From an uncultured Faecalibacterium sp. (lineage in GTDB: Bacteria; Bacillota; Clostridia; Oscillospirales; Ruminococcaceae), in contig CAKSZS010000003.1 in the NCBI GenBank assembly GCA_934525845.1, positions 1 through 64,000 on the forward strand: 64,000 nucleotides of DNA, in the 5' to 3' direction. Numbering within the stretch: position 1 is the stretch's first letter; each line of letters begins with the position of its first letter. The translations under genes and the position numbers were made by a program. The notes under the pieces are model-generated. The model worked only from the letters and a program-made list of their open reading frames with translations. It was not told the DNA's origin and did no database searches. Of the stretch, positions 1 to 7,945 are shown in pieces.

Positions 1-1373
1 GGGGCGTAGTTGGGGCCGCACTGCTCGTGGCTCTTCTCGTCCACGCCGCCGTTGATGGCGTACAGCAGGCACTTGGCCAGGTTGGCGCGGGCACCGAAGA
101 ACTGCATCTCCTTGCCGGTCTGGGTGGCAGACACACAGCAGCAGATGGAGTAATCATCGCCCCACACGGGCTTCATCACATCGTCGTTCTCGTACTGGAC
201 GCTGCTGGTGTTGATGGAGACCTTGGCGGCGTACTTCTTGAAGTTCTCGGGCAGGGCAGAGGAGTACAGAACGGTCAGGTTCGGCTCCGGAGCGGGCCCC
301 ATGTTTTCCAGGGTGTGCAGGAAGCGGTAGCAGTTCTTGGTGACCATGCTGCGGCCGTCCATGCCGATGCCGCCCACTTCCAGGGTGGCCCACACGGGGT
401 CGCCGGAGAACAGCTGGTTGTAGCTGGGGATGCGGGCAAACTTGACCATGCGGAACTTCATCACCATGTGGTCGATCAGCTCCTGAGCCTGGCTCTCGGT
501 CAGGGTGCCGTTCTCCAGATCGCGCTGGATGTAGATATCCAGGAAGGTGGAGATGCGGCCCACGCTCATGGCAGCGCCGTTCTGGGTCTTGATGGCGGCC
601 AGGTAGCCGAAGTACAGCCACTGGCAGGCTTCCTTGGCGTTCTTAGCGGGCTGGGAGATGTCGTAGCCGTAGGCCTCGGCCATCTTCTTCATGCCCTTCA
701 GGGCGTTGATCTGGCGGGCGATCTCCTCGCGCAGGCGGATGACGTCATCGGTCATGGTGCCGTCGCCGCAGTTAGCCAGATCCTCCTGCTTGAACTGGAT
801 CAGGGCGTCGATGCCGTACAGAGCCACGCGGCGGTAGTCGCCCACGATGCGGCCGCGGCCATAGGTGTCCGGCAGGCCGGTGATGATGTGGGTGTGGCGG
901 GCAGCCTTCATCTCAGGGGTGTAGGCGTCAAACACCGCCTGGTTGTGGGTGCGGGTATAGTCGGTAAAGATCTTGTGCAGCTCTTCAGACGGCTGGTAGC
1001 CGTAGGTGGTGCAGGCCTGCTCGGCCATCTTGATGCCGCCGTAAGGCATGAACGCACGCTTCAGGGGCTTGTCGGTCTGCAGGCCGACGATCTGCTCCAG
1101 ATCCTTCAGGTTTTCGTCGATGTAGCCGGGGCCGTAGGCGGTCAGGCCGCTGACGACCTCCGTCTCCATATCCAGCACGCCGCCCTTGGCGCGCTCGGCC
1201 TTCTGCAGCTTCTGCAGGGCACCCCACAGCTTGTCAGTGGCCTCGGTGGGGCCAGCCAGGAAGGACTCGTCGCCGTCATACGGGATGTAATTCTTCTGGA
1301 TGAAGTCGCGCACATTGACTTCCTCTTTCCAGATGCGGCCCTCAAAGCCTTCCCACTGTTCAAAATTGATCAT
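1..1373 (-). CDS. pflB: Pyruvate formate-lyase (formate C-acetyltransferase), 3' end outside window
   Basis: Glycyl-radical enzyme of the cytoplasm that converts pyruvate and CoA to acetyl-CoA and formate in mixed-acid fermentation. Translation begins MINFEQWEGFEG at an ATG (1373) preceded by an AAGGAGG ribosome site. The visible 457 codons contain the PFL core, including the paired active-site cysteines in the stretch ICCCVSATQTGK and, just after, the conserved MQFFGARANLAKC block that E. coli PflB also carries. The glycyl-radical loop near the C-terminus and any pflA activase lie beyond position 1. A DtxR-like box and a hairpin lie in the upstream region. Identification is secure. Confidence 0.97.
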   Translation of the reverse strand, partial: MINFEQWEGFEGRIWKEEVNVRDFIQKNYIPYDGDESFLAGPTEATDKLWGALQKLQKAERAKGGVLDMETEVVSGLTAYGPGYIDENLKDLEQIVGLQTDKPLKRAFMPYGGIKMAEQACTTYGYQPSEELHKIFTDYTRTHNQAVFDAYTPEMKAARHTHIITGLPDTYGRGRIVGDYRRVALYGIDALIQFKQEDLANCGDGTMTDDVIRLREEIARQINALKGMKKMAEAYGYDISQPAKNAKEACQWLYFGYLAAIKTQNGAAMSVGRISTFLDIYIQRDLENGTLTESQAQELIDHMVMKFRMVKFARIPSYNQLFSGDPVWATLEVGGIGMDGRSMVTKNCYRFLHTLENMGPAPEPNLTVLYSSALPENFKKYAAKVSINTSSVQYENDDVMKPVWGDDYSICCCVSATQTGKEMQFFGARANLAKCLLYAINGGVDEKSHEQCGPNYA

Positions 1374-1399
1374 TGGAACCTCCTTGCTCCATTTCATGT

Positions 1400-1418
1400 C
1401 TTGGTTAGCATAGCCTAA
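1400..1418 (-). promoter_or_regulatory. DtxR/IdeR-like box upstream of pflB
   Basis: Read on the minus strand the site is TTAGGCTATGCTAACCAAG, which matches 14 of 19 positions of the DtxR/IdeR consensus TTAGGTTAGCCTAACCTAA recalled from the literature. It is 27 bases upstream of the pflB start codon and overlaps a possible -10 (TATGCT). A second copy lies at 1774-1792. The regulator is not in the window, so the assignment is inference. Confidence 0.45.
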
Positions 1419-1433
1419 CTATTGAGCCTTTGA

Positions 1434-1458
1434 AAAGCCGCTCCTTGTTGGCGGCTTT
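1434..1458. terminator. Hairpin in pflB upstream region
   Basis: AAAGCCGC (1434-1441) pairs with GCGGCTTT (1451-1458) across a 9-base loop, with short T runs on either strand. It could be a weak terminator or a leader hairpin of pflB. Nothing else coding was seen between 1374 and 1734. Confidence 0.4.
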
Positions 1459-1734
1459 CTGGGGGCGGACTGATCGGAGCAGCTCTGAACAAAAATTTGT
1501 CAAAGCGCCTCCTTGGACACACTGCACCCTTGAGAACCGCCCTGCTGCCAAAAAGCAGCGGCGAGATGTGGAGTTGCAGTGCTGCATGAACTATAATAAC
1601 AGAGATACGTTCCAAAAGCAAGAGGAAACCGGTGGATTTTGTACAATCTTAGCTGGTTTTGTCTGTGCAGGGTGCACGAATCGGGCAGAAAAAACTTTAC
1701 TGCAAAAAAGTTCCGGAAAATTTTCAAATAAGGG

Positions 1735-1763
1735 TTGACAAGACTAACTGCGTATGGTATTCT
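1735..1763 (+). promoter_or_regulatory. Sigma-A-type promoter of candidate small RNA
   Basis: TTGACA (1735-1740), a 17-base spacer, then TATTCT (1758-1763). The -35 is perfect. A degenerate copy of the DtxR-like motif (about 12 of 19) overlaps the -35, and a better copy follows the expected start site near 1770. No convincing protein gene follows it on the plus strand. Confidence 0.6.
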
Positions 1764-1773
1764 GTTCTCGCAA

Positions 1774-1792
1774 CGAGGTTAGACAAACCTAA
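1774..1792 (-). promoter_or_regulatory. DtxR/IdeR-like box at candidate small RNA start site
   Basis: On the minus strand the site reads TTAGGTTTGTCTAACCTCG, 15 of 19 identical to the DtxR/IdeR consensus. It contains the perfect inverted repeat GGTTAG-N6-CTAACC (1777-1794). It falls about 4 to 22 bases after the predicted transcription start, a position expected for repression. A related copy sits before pflB. Confidence 0.5.
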
Positions 1793-1996
1793 CCGCTTGA
1801 AACACGTTGCACCAGAAAAGCGGAGGTGCCTGCAACACCCCTGCGAAAACCCGAGATCGTGCGGCTTTGCGGCTGTACGGTCCCCCAATTCCTCCATTCC
1901 ATTCTCTTTTTTCCAAGGAACTGCAGCATGGTTTGCTCTGCGGTTCCATGCGCGGCATCCGGTGTGATTGGTACCGCACCGTGTGCAAAAGAAAAA

Positions 1997-2047
1997 CAAA
2001 AACGGGACGTGCAGCTTGACCACCTGCGCGCCCCGATTTTTGTTTTT
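1997..2047 (+). terminator. Terminator of candidate small RNA
   Basis: CAAAAACGGG (1997-2006) pairs with CCCGATTTTTG (2032-2042) with one bulged A; inner GCAG/CTGC pairs further. A T run follows at 2043-2047. The A/T-rich flanks would allow it to work in both directions. Confidence 0.6.
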
Positions 2048-2055
2048 AGTAGGAA

Positions 2056-2221
2056 AACCCTCTCAGTCATCGCTGACGCGATGCCAGCTCCCCCGAAAGG
2101 GGGAGCTTTATGCGCAAGTACGGGAAAGCGGCACTTTTGACTGGGAGGAAGCATGATTCATTCAGATGCAAAGAAGCTCCCCCTTTCGGGGGAGCTGTCG
2201 CCGAAGGCGACTGAGAGGGTT
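2056..2221. mobile_element. MITE-like element, copy 1
   Basis: 166 bases bounded by perfect 13-base inverted repeats AACCCTCTCAGTC (2056-2068) and GACTGAGAGGGTT (2209-2221). Inside each end is a strong hairpin of the AGCTCCCCC-loop-GGGGGAGCT type, plus smaller hairpins (CATCGC/GCGATG and TCGCC/GGCGA). There is no coding capacity. Related copies lie at 27090-27268 and 29087-29264. The last two bases TT form part of the stop codon (TTA on plus) of the neighbouring minus-strand gene. No target duplication was recognised. Confidence 0.7.
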
Positions 2222-2675
2222 ACTCCACGATTCCCGCCAGCTCCTGATACAGCTCTTTCGCGCCGCCGCTGGGATACTTTACCGAGACAAAGGCGTTGTT
2301 CACGATGCACACCCCATCCGAGTAGACCGTGAGCAGGAACTTGTGATTCTCGGCGTCATCGTAGCCGCTGACAGTCACGGACTGCATGGGATATTCGTGA
2401 GAGTAGGAAGAATAGAGCTGGTTCAGCTTCTTGCGGCAGGTGACCTGAGAAAGCACCTCCGTGACCTGCTGGTATTCCGCATCGTCCAAGGAGAGAATGT
2501 GATTCTGCATGTTGTCGTCCCGGCCAAAGCTGACGATCTCCTCAGTGCGGACGGTGCACTGGGAGCTGGCGCGCACCAGGGCCTTGAGGTCGATGGGGCG
2601 GTAGAGCACCGCAAAAACCACCAGCACGAACAGGACCAGAAACAGAACGCCGCGGGGGATGTGGAACGCTTTCAT
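2220..2675 (-). CDS. Membrane-anchored hypothetical protein
   Basis: 151 residues: an N-terminal hydrophobic segment (about residues 8-25, GVLFLVLFVLVVFAVL) followed by a soluble, probably extracytoplasmic domain of about 120 residues. I do not recognise a family. Its start lies 3 bases after the stop of the LPG-synthase-like gene upstream, so the two are almost certainly co-transcribed and may act together in the envelope. Its stop codon overlaps the end of a MITE-like element. Confidence 0.7.
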   Translation of the reverse strand: MKAFHIPRGVLFLVLFVLVVFAVLYRPIDLKALVRASSQCTVRTEEIVSFGRDDNMQNHILSLDDAEYQQVTEVLSQVTCRKKLNQLYSSYSHEYPMQSVTVSGYDDAENHKFLLTVYSDGVCIVNNAFVSVKYPSGGAKELYQELAGIVE

Positions 2676-2678
2676 GGG

Positions 2679-3716
2679 TTATTCCTCCTTTTGCGGGGGC
2701 AGGGCGTCGGCGTGGCGCTGGGCAATGAAGAAACCCAGGGCGCTGACGGCAAACACGACATAATAGCTGGCGATGCGGTAGAGCATCAGCACGCTCATCA
2801 CCTCGCCGGAGGGCAGAAAGCTGCTGTACAGCAGCAGGAACGCCGTTTCAATGGACCCCATGCCGGCCACATTGGGCAGGGCGTTGGAGAGAAAGAGCAT
2901 CAGGCTCGTGAGCAGCTGCACCTGGGCAAAGGTGAGGGGCGACAGGTCCATGAACCGGATGCAGAGATACGGGATGCAGAACAGCAGGAACAGCTTGAGC
3001 GCCTGCAGGGCGAAGATCTGCACACAGCGAGTCTTATCGGCCAGCAGCAGGCGGCTTTCCTCGCCCAGCACGTCCAGCTGCTCCTGCCAGTCGGCGCGGC
3101 GCTTCTGCCATTTTTCATCTTTGGGCAGGAACTGCAGCAGCCAGTGGGCCAGCTGCTGCACCAACGGCGACACACACACCAGCACCAGCGCCGCGATGAC
3201 CAGCGCTACCACAGCATATGCCATGGGCAGATATTTGAGCACGCCGGTGGTGTTGGCGGACAGCCAGGCGTGCTGGAACAGCAGCATCCCAGTGGCATAT
3301 AAGAGAACGGTGGTCTTGTGGAACACATACTGCAGGGTCATCAGGCCCACGCCTTTTCCGGCGGGCAGACCGCACCGGTACAGATACCAGGTCTGGAAGG
3401 GCACCGCCCCCGCCCCCAGCGTGACCACGTTGCCGAAGGTGCCGCTCCAGGCATTGTCCAAGCCCTGCTGCAAGGTGAACCGCGGCAGACGCCCCCGCAC
3501 GATGACGTAGGAGACACAGCCTTCCAGAATGGGATAGGTCAGGCCCAGCGCCAGCACCAGCACCACCTGCCAAGCGGAAAGCCGGGCCAGCGCGGCGGTG
3601 ATCTCGGTCCAGTGATCCTTGAAGATGAGCACGATGATCCCGGTGAGGGCCAGCAGGACCAGCAGAGAGAGGATCGTCTTTTTGCGGGAAGACTGGGGGG
3701 CGGTGGGCTGATTCAT
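2679..3716 (-). CDS. LPG-synthase transmembrane-domain (YbhN/UPF0104-like) membrane protein
   Basis: 345 residues with about eight hydrophobic segments starting at residue 14. The pattern (GLTYPILEGCVSYVIVRGRLP, FGNVVTLGAGAVPFQTWYLY split by short loops) is that of the integral-membrane half of MprF and its stand-alone relatives (lysylphosphatidylglycerol synthase TM region). The cytoplasmic aminoacyltransferase half is absent, so a lipid flippase-like or polymer-export role is more likely than LPG synthesis; this is family-based inference. AGTATA at 3761-3766 gives a minus-strand TATACT -10. Upstream gap 3717-3940 holds only this promoter and a terminator. Confidence 0.8.
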   Translation of the reverse strand: MNQPTAPQSSRKKTILSLLVLLALTGIIVLIFKDHWTEITAALARLSAWQVVLVLALGLTYPILEGCVSYVIVRGRLPRFTLQQGLDNAWSGTFGNVVTLGAGAVPFQTWYLYRCGLPAGKGVGLMTLQYVFHKTTVLLYATGMLLFQHAWLSANTTGVLKYLPMAYAVVALVIAALVLVCVSPLVQQLAHWLLQFLPKDEKWQKRRADWQEQLDVLGEESRLLLADKTRCVQIFALQALKLFLLFCIPYLCIRFMDLSPLTFAQVQLLTSLMLFLSNALPNVAGMGSIETAFLLLYSSFLPSGEVMSVLMLYRIASYYVVFAVSALGFFIAQRHADALPPQKEE

Positions 3717-3892
3717 GGAAGCGGAACTCCTTTCGGGAATGATACAGATCGTTTATCAGCAGTATAGCACATCCCGCCCCGCTCTTTGTGAACGAGGCGG
3801 GAATTTTCTTGTGCAATCCGGCACAGATGATGAAAAAACTTTCCATTCCGGAGAAATTGAAGAGAATATTGCAAAATGTGACGAGAAGGATC

Positions 3893-3930
3893 ACAAAAAA
3901 GACTGCCGCACAAAAAGTTGTGCAGCAGTC
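3893..3930 (-). terminator. Terminator of the glycosyltransferase operon
   Basis: On the minus strand GACTGCTGCACAA pairs with TTGTGCGGCAGTC and is followed by TTTTTT (complement of 3895-3900). It ends transcription of the 7570-3941 gene group. Confidence 0.85.
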
Positions 3931-3940
3931 CCTGCAAACA

Positions 3941-5554
3941 TCAGGCTTCCGAAGCGGGCGGTTCTGTCAGCTCCTTCACCAGGCGGGTGAGGGTGGAAAC
4001 GTATGCTTCGTTGGAATAATACGTTTCGTACAATTTCCGGCAGGCGTTTTTCATGGCCGCCAGCTGGTCCGGATGGGTGATGGCGTGGGCCAGCACCTGT
4101 GCCAGCTGGTCCGGGTCATCGTTACGGTAGACGAAGCCGTCCACGCCCTCGGTGACCAGGCCGGCAGTGCCGGTGTGCTCCGACACGATGGACGGTTTGC
4201 CGAAGATCAGCCCCTCGGTGACAAAGGTAGGCATGGGGTCATCCCGGGAAGCACACACGATGCAGCTGCACTGCGCCATCAGGGATTTGATCTCCGGGCG
4301 TTCCAGCCGCTTGCGGTAGAAGACGTTTTCCGGGCATTCCTCCATCAGGGCGGCGACATGGGCAAAGATGTCCTTGTCCGCATCCTTGCCCACGAACAGG
4401 AAGGATGCCTGTGCCCGGACGTCCGGCGGCAGACGGCGGATGGCCTCACAGAAGATGTCCTGGCCCTTGCGCACCTCCATGGAGCCGACCGTCACAAAGA
4501 GCGGACGCCCGCCCGCATAGCTCAGGTCGTAGCGCGGGAAGGTCTCCTGGGCGTAATCCGGCAGGCCGTAGATGAGCTGTTCGACCTGGAACCTGGGCCG
4601 CACGGCGTGCATGGCGGCGGTGGCGTGGGAGCCGACCGCGCAGATGTGCACGTTGTCGGCCAGCACCTTGGGAATTTTATGGGTGATGAAGGGATAGCCT
4701 GCAAAGGCATCGTGGAGCCACCACAGCACCGGCACAAAGCCGCCGTTCAGGGTCTGCACGGCAGGGGCTTCCACCACGGTGTTGGCCAGCACAAAGTCCG
4801 CGCTGGTGGCCAGCTCCCACAGGGTGGAGGCGGTCACGCAGTCCCGGCGGGTGACCACGGCGGCCCCGGCTTCCAGGAAGAGTGGCAGGGAACCTTCGTC
4901 CGAAGGCCCCAGCACCACCACCTCATAGCCCAGGCTGCGCAGCACCGGAATGGCGCTCACCAGCACGATGGGCGCACCGGTCATGGTCAGTTCGTGGCTC
5001 AGCACCACGGCACGCTTGCCGGCGGCGGAAAAGACGTCTTCGCCGCACAGCTCCCGGCGGAAGTGGAGCAAAGCCTGCGGGACCCGATGGCAATTTCGGG
5101 CCAGCTGGTTCGCCAGCCGCAGAAGCTCGGTCACGCTGTCTTTGCCCCGGGCTTCGGCGCGGCAGCGGTCCAGCAGCTCCCGGGACACCAGCGCACAGCG
5201 CATTCCCGGCAGGTGCTGGGTGCTCAGATAAAGGGCGGTGGCGCCGTCAAAGCCGAACACCGCATCACAGACCACCAGGTCGGCTCCGGCGCGCAGGGCG
5301 GCGGCAAAATAGGTCAGGGCGGTGGAGGTGCACTCCACATCCTCGTTCACCAGCAGCACGCCCTCCACCGAGGGGGTCAGTTCGCCGTCCAGATGATCCA
5401 CCAGACGGAACTTGCGGTGCAGCTGATTTTCCAGCGCGTGGGCCAGCGCGTGGTGCCGCTTGGGGGCGTACACCAGCAGATAGGTGCTTTGGGTGTCGGT
5501 GTAGACCTGTGTGGTCAGCTGACTGCGCTGCAGGGTACTGTAACTGCTGTACAT
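3941..5554 (-). CDS. Family 4 glycosyltransferase with extra N-terminal region
   Basis: 537 residues from the ATG at 5554 (MYSSYSTLQ), chosen because GAGGAG sits 8 bases upstream; an in-frame ATG at 5572 lacks a site. The first 170 or so residues resemble no domain I can name. From about residue 175 a GT-B fold begins (LSHELTMTGAPIVLVSAI), and the C-terminal half carries the nucleotide-sugar region (VGSMEVRKGQD, then DDPMPTFVTEGLIFGKPSIV, the EX7E-like signature). It should transfer a sugar from a nucleotide donor in making a surface glycan. It follows a coiled-coil protein and an acyltransferase in the same direction. Confidence 0.85.
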   Translation of the reverse strand: MYSSYSTLQRSQLTTQVYTDTQSTYLLVYAPKRHHALAHALENQLHRKFRLVDHLDGELTPSVEGVLLVNEDVECTSTALTYFAAALRAGADLVVCDAVFGFDGATALYLSTQHLPGMRCALVSRELLDRCRAEARGKDSVTELLRLANQLARNCHRVPQALLHFRRELCGEDVFSAAGKRAVVLSHELTMTGAPIVLVSAIPVLRSLGYEVVVLGPSDEGSLPLFLEAGAAVVTRRDCVTASTLWELATSADFVLANTVVEAPAVQTLNGGFVPVLWWLHDAFAGYPFITHKIPKVLADNVHICAVGSHATAAMHAVRPRFQVEQLIYGLPDYAQETFPRYDLSYAGGRPLFVTVGSMEVRKGQDIFCEAIRRLPPDVRAQASFLFVGKDADKDIFAHVAALMEECPENVFYRKRLERPEIKSLMAQCSCIVCASRDDPMPTFVTEGLIFGKPSIVSEHTGTAGLVTEGVDGFVYRNDDPDQLAQVLAHAITHPDQLAAMKNACRKLYETYYSNEAYVSTLTRLVKELTEPPASEA

Positions 5555-5573
5555 TGAGACACTCCTCTGCATT

Positions 5574-6398
5574 TTATGTCCGGTTTCCGCCATGGAACAG
5601 CTGGAGCAGCGCACGCAGGGGTGCCGTCAGCTTCCAGCTGCTGCTGCCCAATACGCCTTCCAGCGAGGATTCGTATTCCTGCTGGCTCTTGCGCAGGGCG
5701 GTCAGCTCCTCGTTCAGCCGGAGGATCTCGGCGGCATCCGCCTGCCGCTGCCGGGCGCTGGCCTGTTCGGCCTGCCGGGCTTCGGCCCGGACGGTATCGG
5801 TCTCCTGCTTGAGCACGTTCAGGGCTTTCAGCAGGGCCTTGCCGGGCTGCTCATGCAGATACCGGCCCAGCGGATAATAATGGTACTTCACCGCAAACTT
5901 CAGCCCGGCGGGAAAGCCCACGTCGCTCTGCAGGGTCAGGTTGGGGTCGATGTTCAGGAAGAGCATGGTGCCCTCCTGCAGCGCATTGCCGTTGGCGATG
6001 TGGTAGTGGATGCGCTCATCCGAGATCGCAAAATCGGTGATGCAGCAGGCAAATTCGCCGGGGTCCAGCCGCAGGGCCTGCACGTCTGTGGGCAGCTCGA
6101 AGACGGCGGACACCTCGTGGGTCAGTTCGTCGTAGGAATCGGCGGGCACGGTCAGGCACTCCCGGGGCGAAAAGCCGGACCCGGAATCGTAAAACAGCTG
6201 GGGCAGCAGCAGAACGCCGCTCTCGTTGTCGGCCCCGTGGGAAGCCAGCACGGCTTCGTAGTTCAGCACCTGCTGTTCCAGTTCCAGGCACCGCTGTGCC
6301 AGTCGGGAAACACCTTCATCGGAAAGCTTGAGCTGCTGTTCCAGCTCGGCGGTACGGCTGCGGGCCGCGTCCAGGGTCGCGGGGACATCGTGGTTCAT
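5574..6398 (-). CDS. Coiled-coil protein associated with glycosyltransferases
   Basis: 274 residues: an N-terminal heptad-rich helix (about 8-52), a central globular part rich in aromatic and Asp residues (about 60-175), a second coiled coil (about 185-245) and the C-terminal motif SSSWKLTAPLRALLQ. That SxSWKLTAPLR motif is common at the ends of large glycosyltransferase and rhamnan-synthesis proteins, which supports a link with the adjacent GT4 gene 19 bases downstream. No catalytic motif is seen. It may be a scaffold or methyltransferase-/glycosyltransferase-linked accessory subunit. AGAGGAG precedes the start. Confidence 0.65.
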   Translation of the reverse strand: MNHDVPATLDAARSRTAELEQQLKLSDEGVSRLAQRCLELEQQVLNYEAVLASHGADNESGVLLLPQLFYDSGSGFSPRECLTVPADSYDELTHEVSAVFELPTDVQALRLDPGEFACCITDFAISDERIHYHIANGNALQEGTMLFLNIDPNLTLQSDVGFPAGLKFAVKYHYYPLGRYLHEQPGKALLKALNVLKQETDTVRAEARQAEQASARQRQADAAEILRLNEELTALRKSQQEYESSLEGVLGSSSWKLTAPLRALLQLFHGGNRT

Positions 6399-6451
6399 GA
6401 CAGGATTCTCCTCTTACGTTAGAATAGGGCTGCACCGCAGCAGCCGGAACA

Positions 6452-7570
6452 TCAGTGCTGGGAAAGGGCGGGTTCCCGGCGGGGCGCTCTGCGCTGTGCC
6501 GCCGCACGCTGAACGATCCGGTCCCGCCGCCATTGCAGCACGCGGCACACGGCCCAGATGCCGGCAAAGGACAGCAGGGCCTGTGCGGCCATGCCCAGCA
6601 GCGGATGATCCGCAAAGCGGGCGGCGAACAGATACCAGGGGATGGCGATCAGCTCCACCGTGTGGATGCAGAAAATGTTGAGGGAATTGCGGCCAATGGC
6701 CTGCAGGGCCTGAGCAAGGGGGCCATCGAACCGGTTCAGCCGCAGGAACAGCCGGATGAACAGGTAGCCGGTCGTGGCGTCCAGCAGGATGCTCAGGGGG
6801 CCGAGGGTCCATTCGCCCATGGAGATGCAGTCGGTGCTGCGGGTGAGCAGGGCACCCACGGCGGTCAGCGCGGTGCCGCCCAGCAGCAGGTACAGGGCGC
6901 GGCGGGACAGGGGCTGATCCAGCCAGCGGTTCTTTTTGGCCAGATAGCCGATGTACAGGTACGGCACGATGACCGCGCTCTGGGTCAGGCTGAAGGGCAG
7001 CTCCCAGACCAGGCTGGTGCCCCAGCCCAGCAGCATACAGCCCAGTACCGCCCAGTGTGTGTAGGCTTCCGGGAAGATATTCAGGATGCAGTCCAACAAG
7101 ATCCAGCCCACCAGCAGGGCCAGTAAGTACCACATGGGGCCGGTGGAGAAGAATTCCTGCCCGGCGTAGGTCGTGGTGTGGGGCAGGCCCAGCAGAAAGC
7201 CGCCCGCCACCTTGATGGTCTCCCCGATGCTGCCGGGCAGGTAGTGGAACGCTGCATAGTGGCAGACCAGGTTCAGCAGCGAGGTGAACAGCGCGGTGTA
7301 CAGATAAGGCTTGAGCAGGCTTTTGAGCTGCTGGTCGATGCACTTGGGAATGGAGCGCTTGCGGAAGCCGTAGCCGCTGGCAATAAAAAAGGCGGCCATC
7401 AGCGCTTCCCGGTAGATGAAGGGGAAAAACGCCGTCAGGGACAGGCCGTCGCTGAGGTTCATGGGGTAAAGCTCGGCGGTGTGGGCCAGCACGATGGTGA
7501 TCATGCCGCAGCCTTTCATCATGTCGAACATCCCGATGGAGTTGACGGTGCGGGGCTTGGTTCCTTGCAT
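6452..7570 (-). CDS. Acyltransferase family 3 membrane protein
   Basis: 372 residues with about ten membrane segments. The N-terminal motif FDMMKGCGMITIVLAHT, with its conserved His, and the later AAFFIASGYGFRK are typical of the AT3/OafA-like family that O-acetylates sugars at the outer membrane face using acyl-CoA. Next to a glycosyltransferase, it most likely decorates a surface polysaccharide. AAGGA lies before the ATG and a near-perfect promoter lies at 7657-7685. Confidence 0.85.
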   Translation of the reverse strand: MQGTKPRTVNSIGMFDMMKGCGMITIVLAHTAELYPMNLSDGLSLTAFFPFIYREALMAAFFIASGYGFRKRSIPKCIDQQLKSLLKPYLYTALFTSLLNLVCHYAAFHYLPGSIGETIKVAGGFLLGLPHTTTYAGQEFFSTGPMWYLLALLVGWILLDCILNIFPEAYTHWAVLGCMLLGWGTSLVWELPFSLTQSAVIVPYLYIGYLAKKNRWLDQPLSRRALYLLLGGTALTAVGALLTRSTDCISMGEWTLGPLSILLDATTGYLFIRLFLRLNRFDGPLAQALQAIGRNSLNIFCIHTVELIAIPWYLFAARFADHPLLGMAAQALLSFAGIWAVCRVLQWRRDRIVQRAAAQRRAPRREPALSQH

Positions 7571-7656
7571 GGGAAAAGGTCCTTCCTTGCGCCGTTTGGA
7601 GCCGAAAAAGCGGCGGCGCAGATGAAATGTACAAAATTCAAAAGATAGATAAAATA

Positions 7657-7685
7657 AGTATAATGCTTTTTGGACAGACTGTCAA
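7657..7685 (-). promoter_or_regulatory. Promoter of the acyltransferase/glycosyltransferase operon
   Basis: Minus strand TTGACA (complement of 7680-7685), 17-base spacer, TATACT (complement of 7657-7662). Confidence 0.8.
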
Positions 7686-7845
7686 TTTTGATTTGCTGCC
7701 AAAACCAGCCTGCTGTTGTGGTTTGCAATAAAAAATGCAGCGGATGCAGACCGGATTTGCGGCGAAAAGGCAAATCGGCGGGGGCAAAACATTCACATTG
7801 ACAAGATTTAATTGCCAAAATTGGAAATAAAAAGTTGCGAAAGTC

Positions 7846-7874
7846 TTGCATTGCCCCGGGCGATATTGTATACT
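7846..7874 (+). promoter_or_regulatory. Promoter of the ligase gene
   Basis: TTGCAT (7846-7851), 17-base spacer, TATACT (7869-7874). The rest of the 375-base intergenic stretch 7571-7945 is AT-rich and holds only the two divergent promoters. Confidence 0.7.
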
Positions 7875-7945
7875 GAGGGCAAACGCAGAATGACACCGCC
7901 GCTCCGCTGCAAGATCCGGGCGGCACGGAAAAAGAGGGAAACGAT

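Larger units (their letters stand above)
1770..2047 (+). ncRNA. Candidate small non-coding RNA, possibly metal-regulated
   Basis: A strong promoter at 1735-1763 and a hairpin terminator at 1997-2047 bracket about 278 bases with no credible reading frame. An ATG at 1928 has an AAGGA upstream, but its frame runs through the terminator into the adjacent repeat and looks like no protein I know, so I read the transcript as non-coding. It does not show recognisable tmRNA, SRP or RNase P features; 6S RNA cannot be excluded. The DtxR-like box at the start site suggests metal-dependent repression, as for RyhB/FsrA-type RNAs in other bacteria. This is inference from signals only. Confidence 0.4.

Noticed and set aside
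27..1418. 463-codon open frame on the plus strand
   Set aside because: It is the antisense shadow of pflB, caused by high GC at third positions; its translation has no family features.
1928..2140. 70-codon frame with an AAGGA before its ATG
   Set aside because: It runs through a terminator and into a MITE-like element, and resembles no protein.
3788..5557. 589-codon plus-strand frame
   Set aside because: Antisense to the GT4 gene; His/Gly/Gln-rich translation typical of mirror frames.
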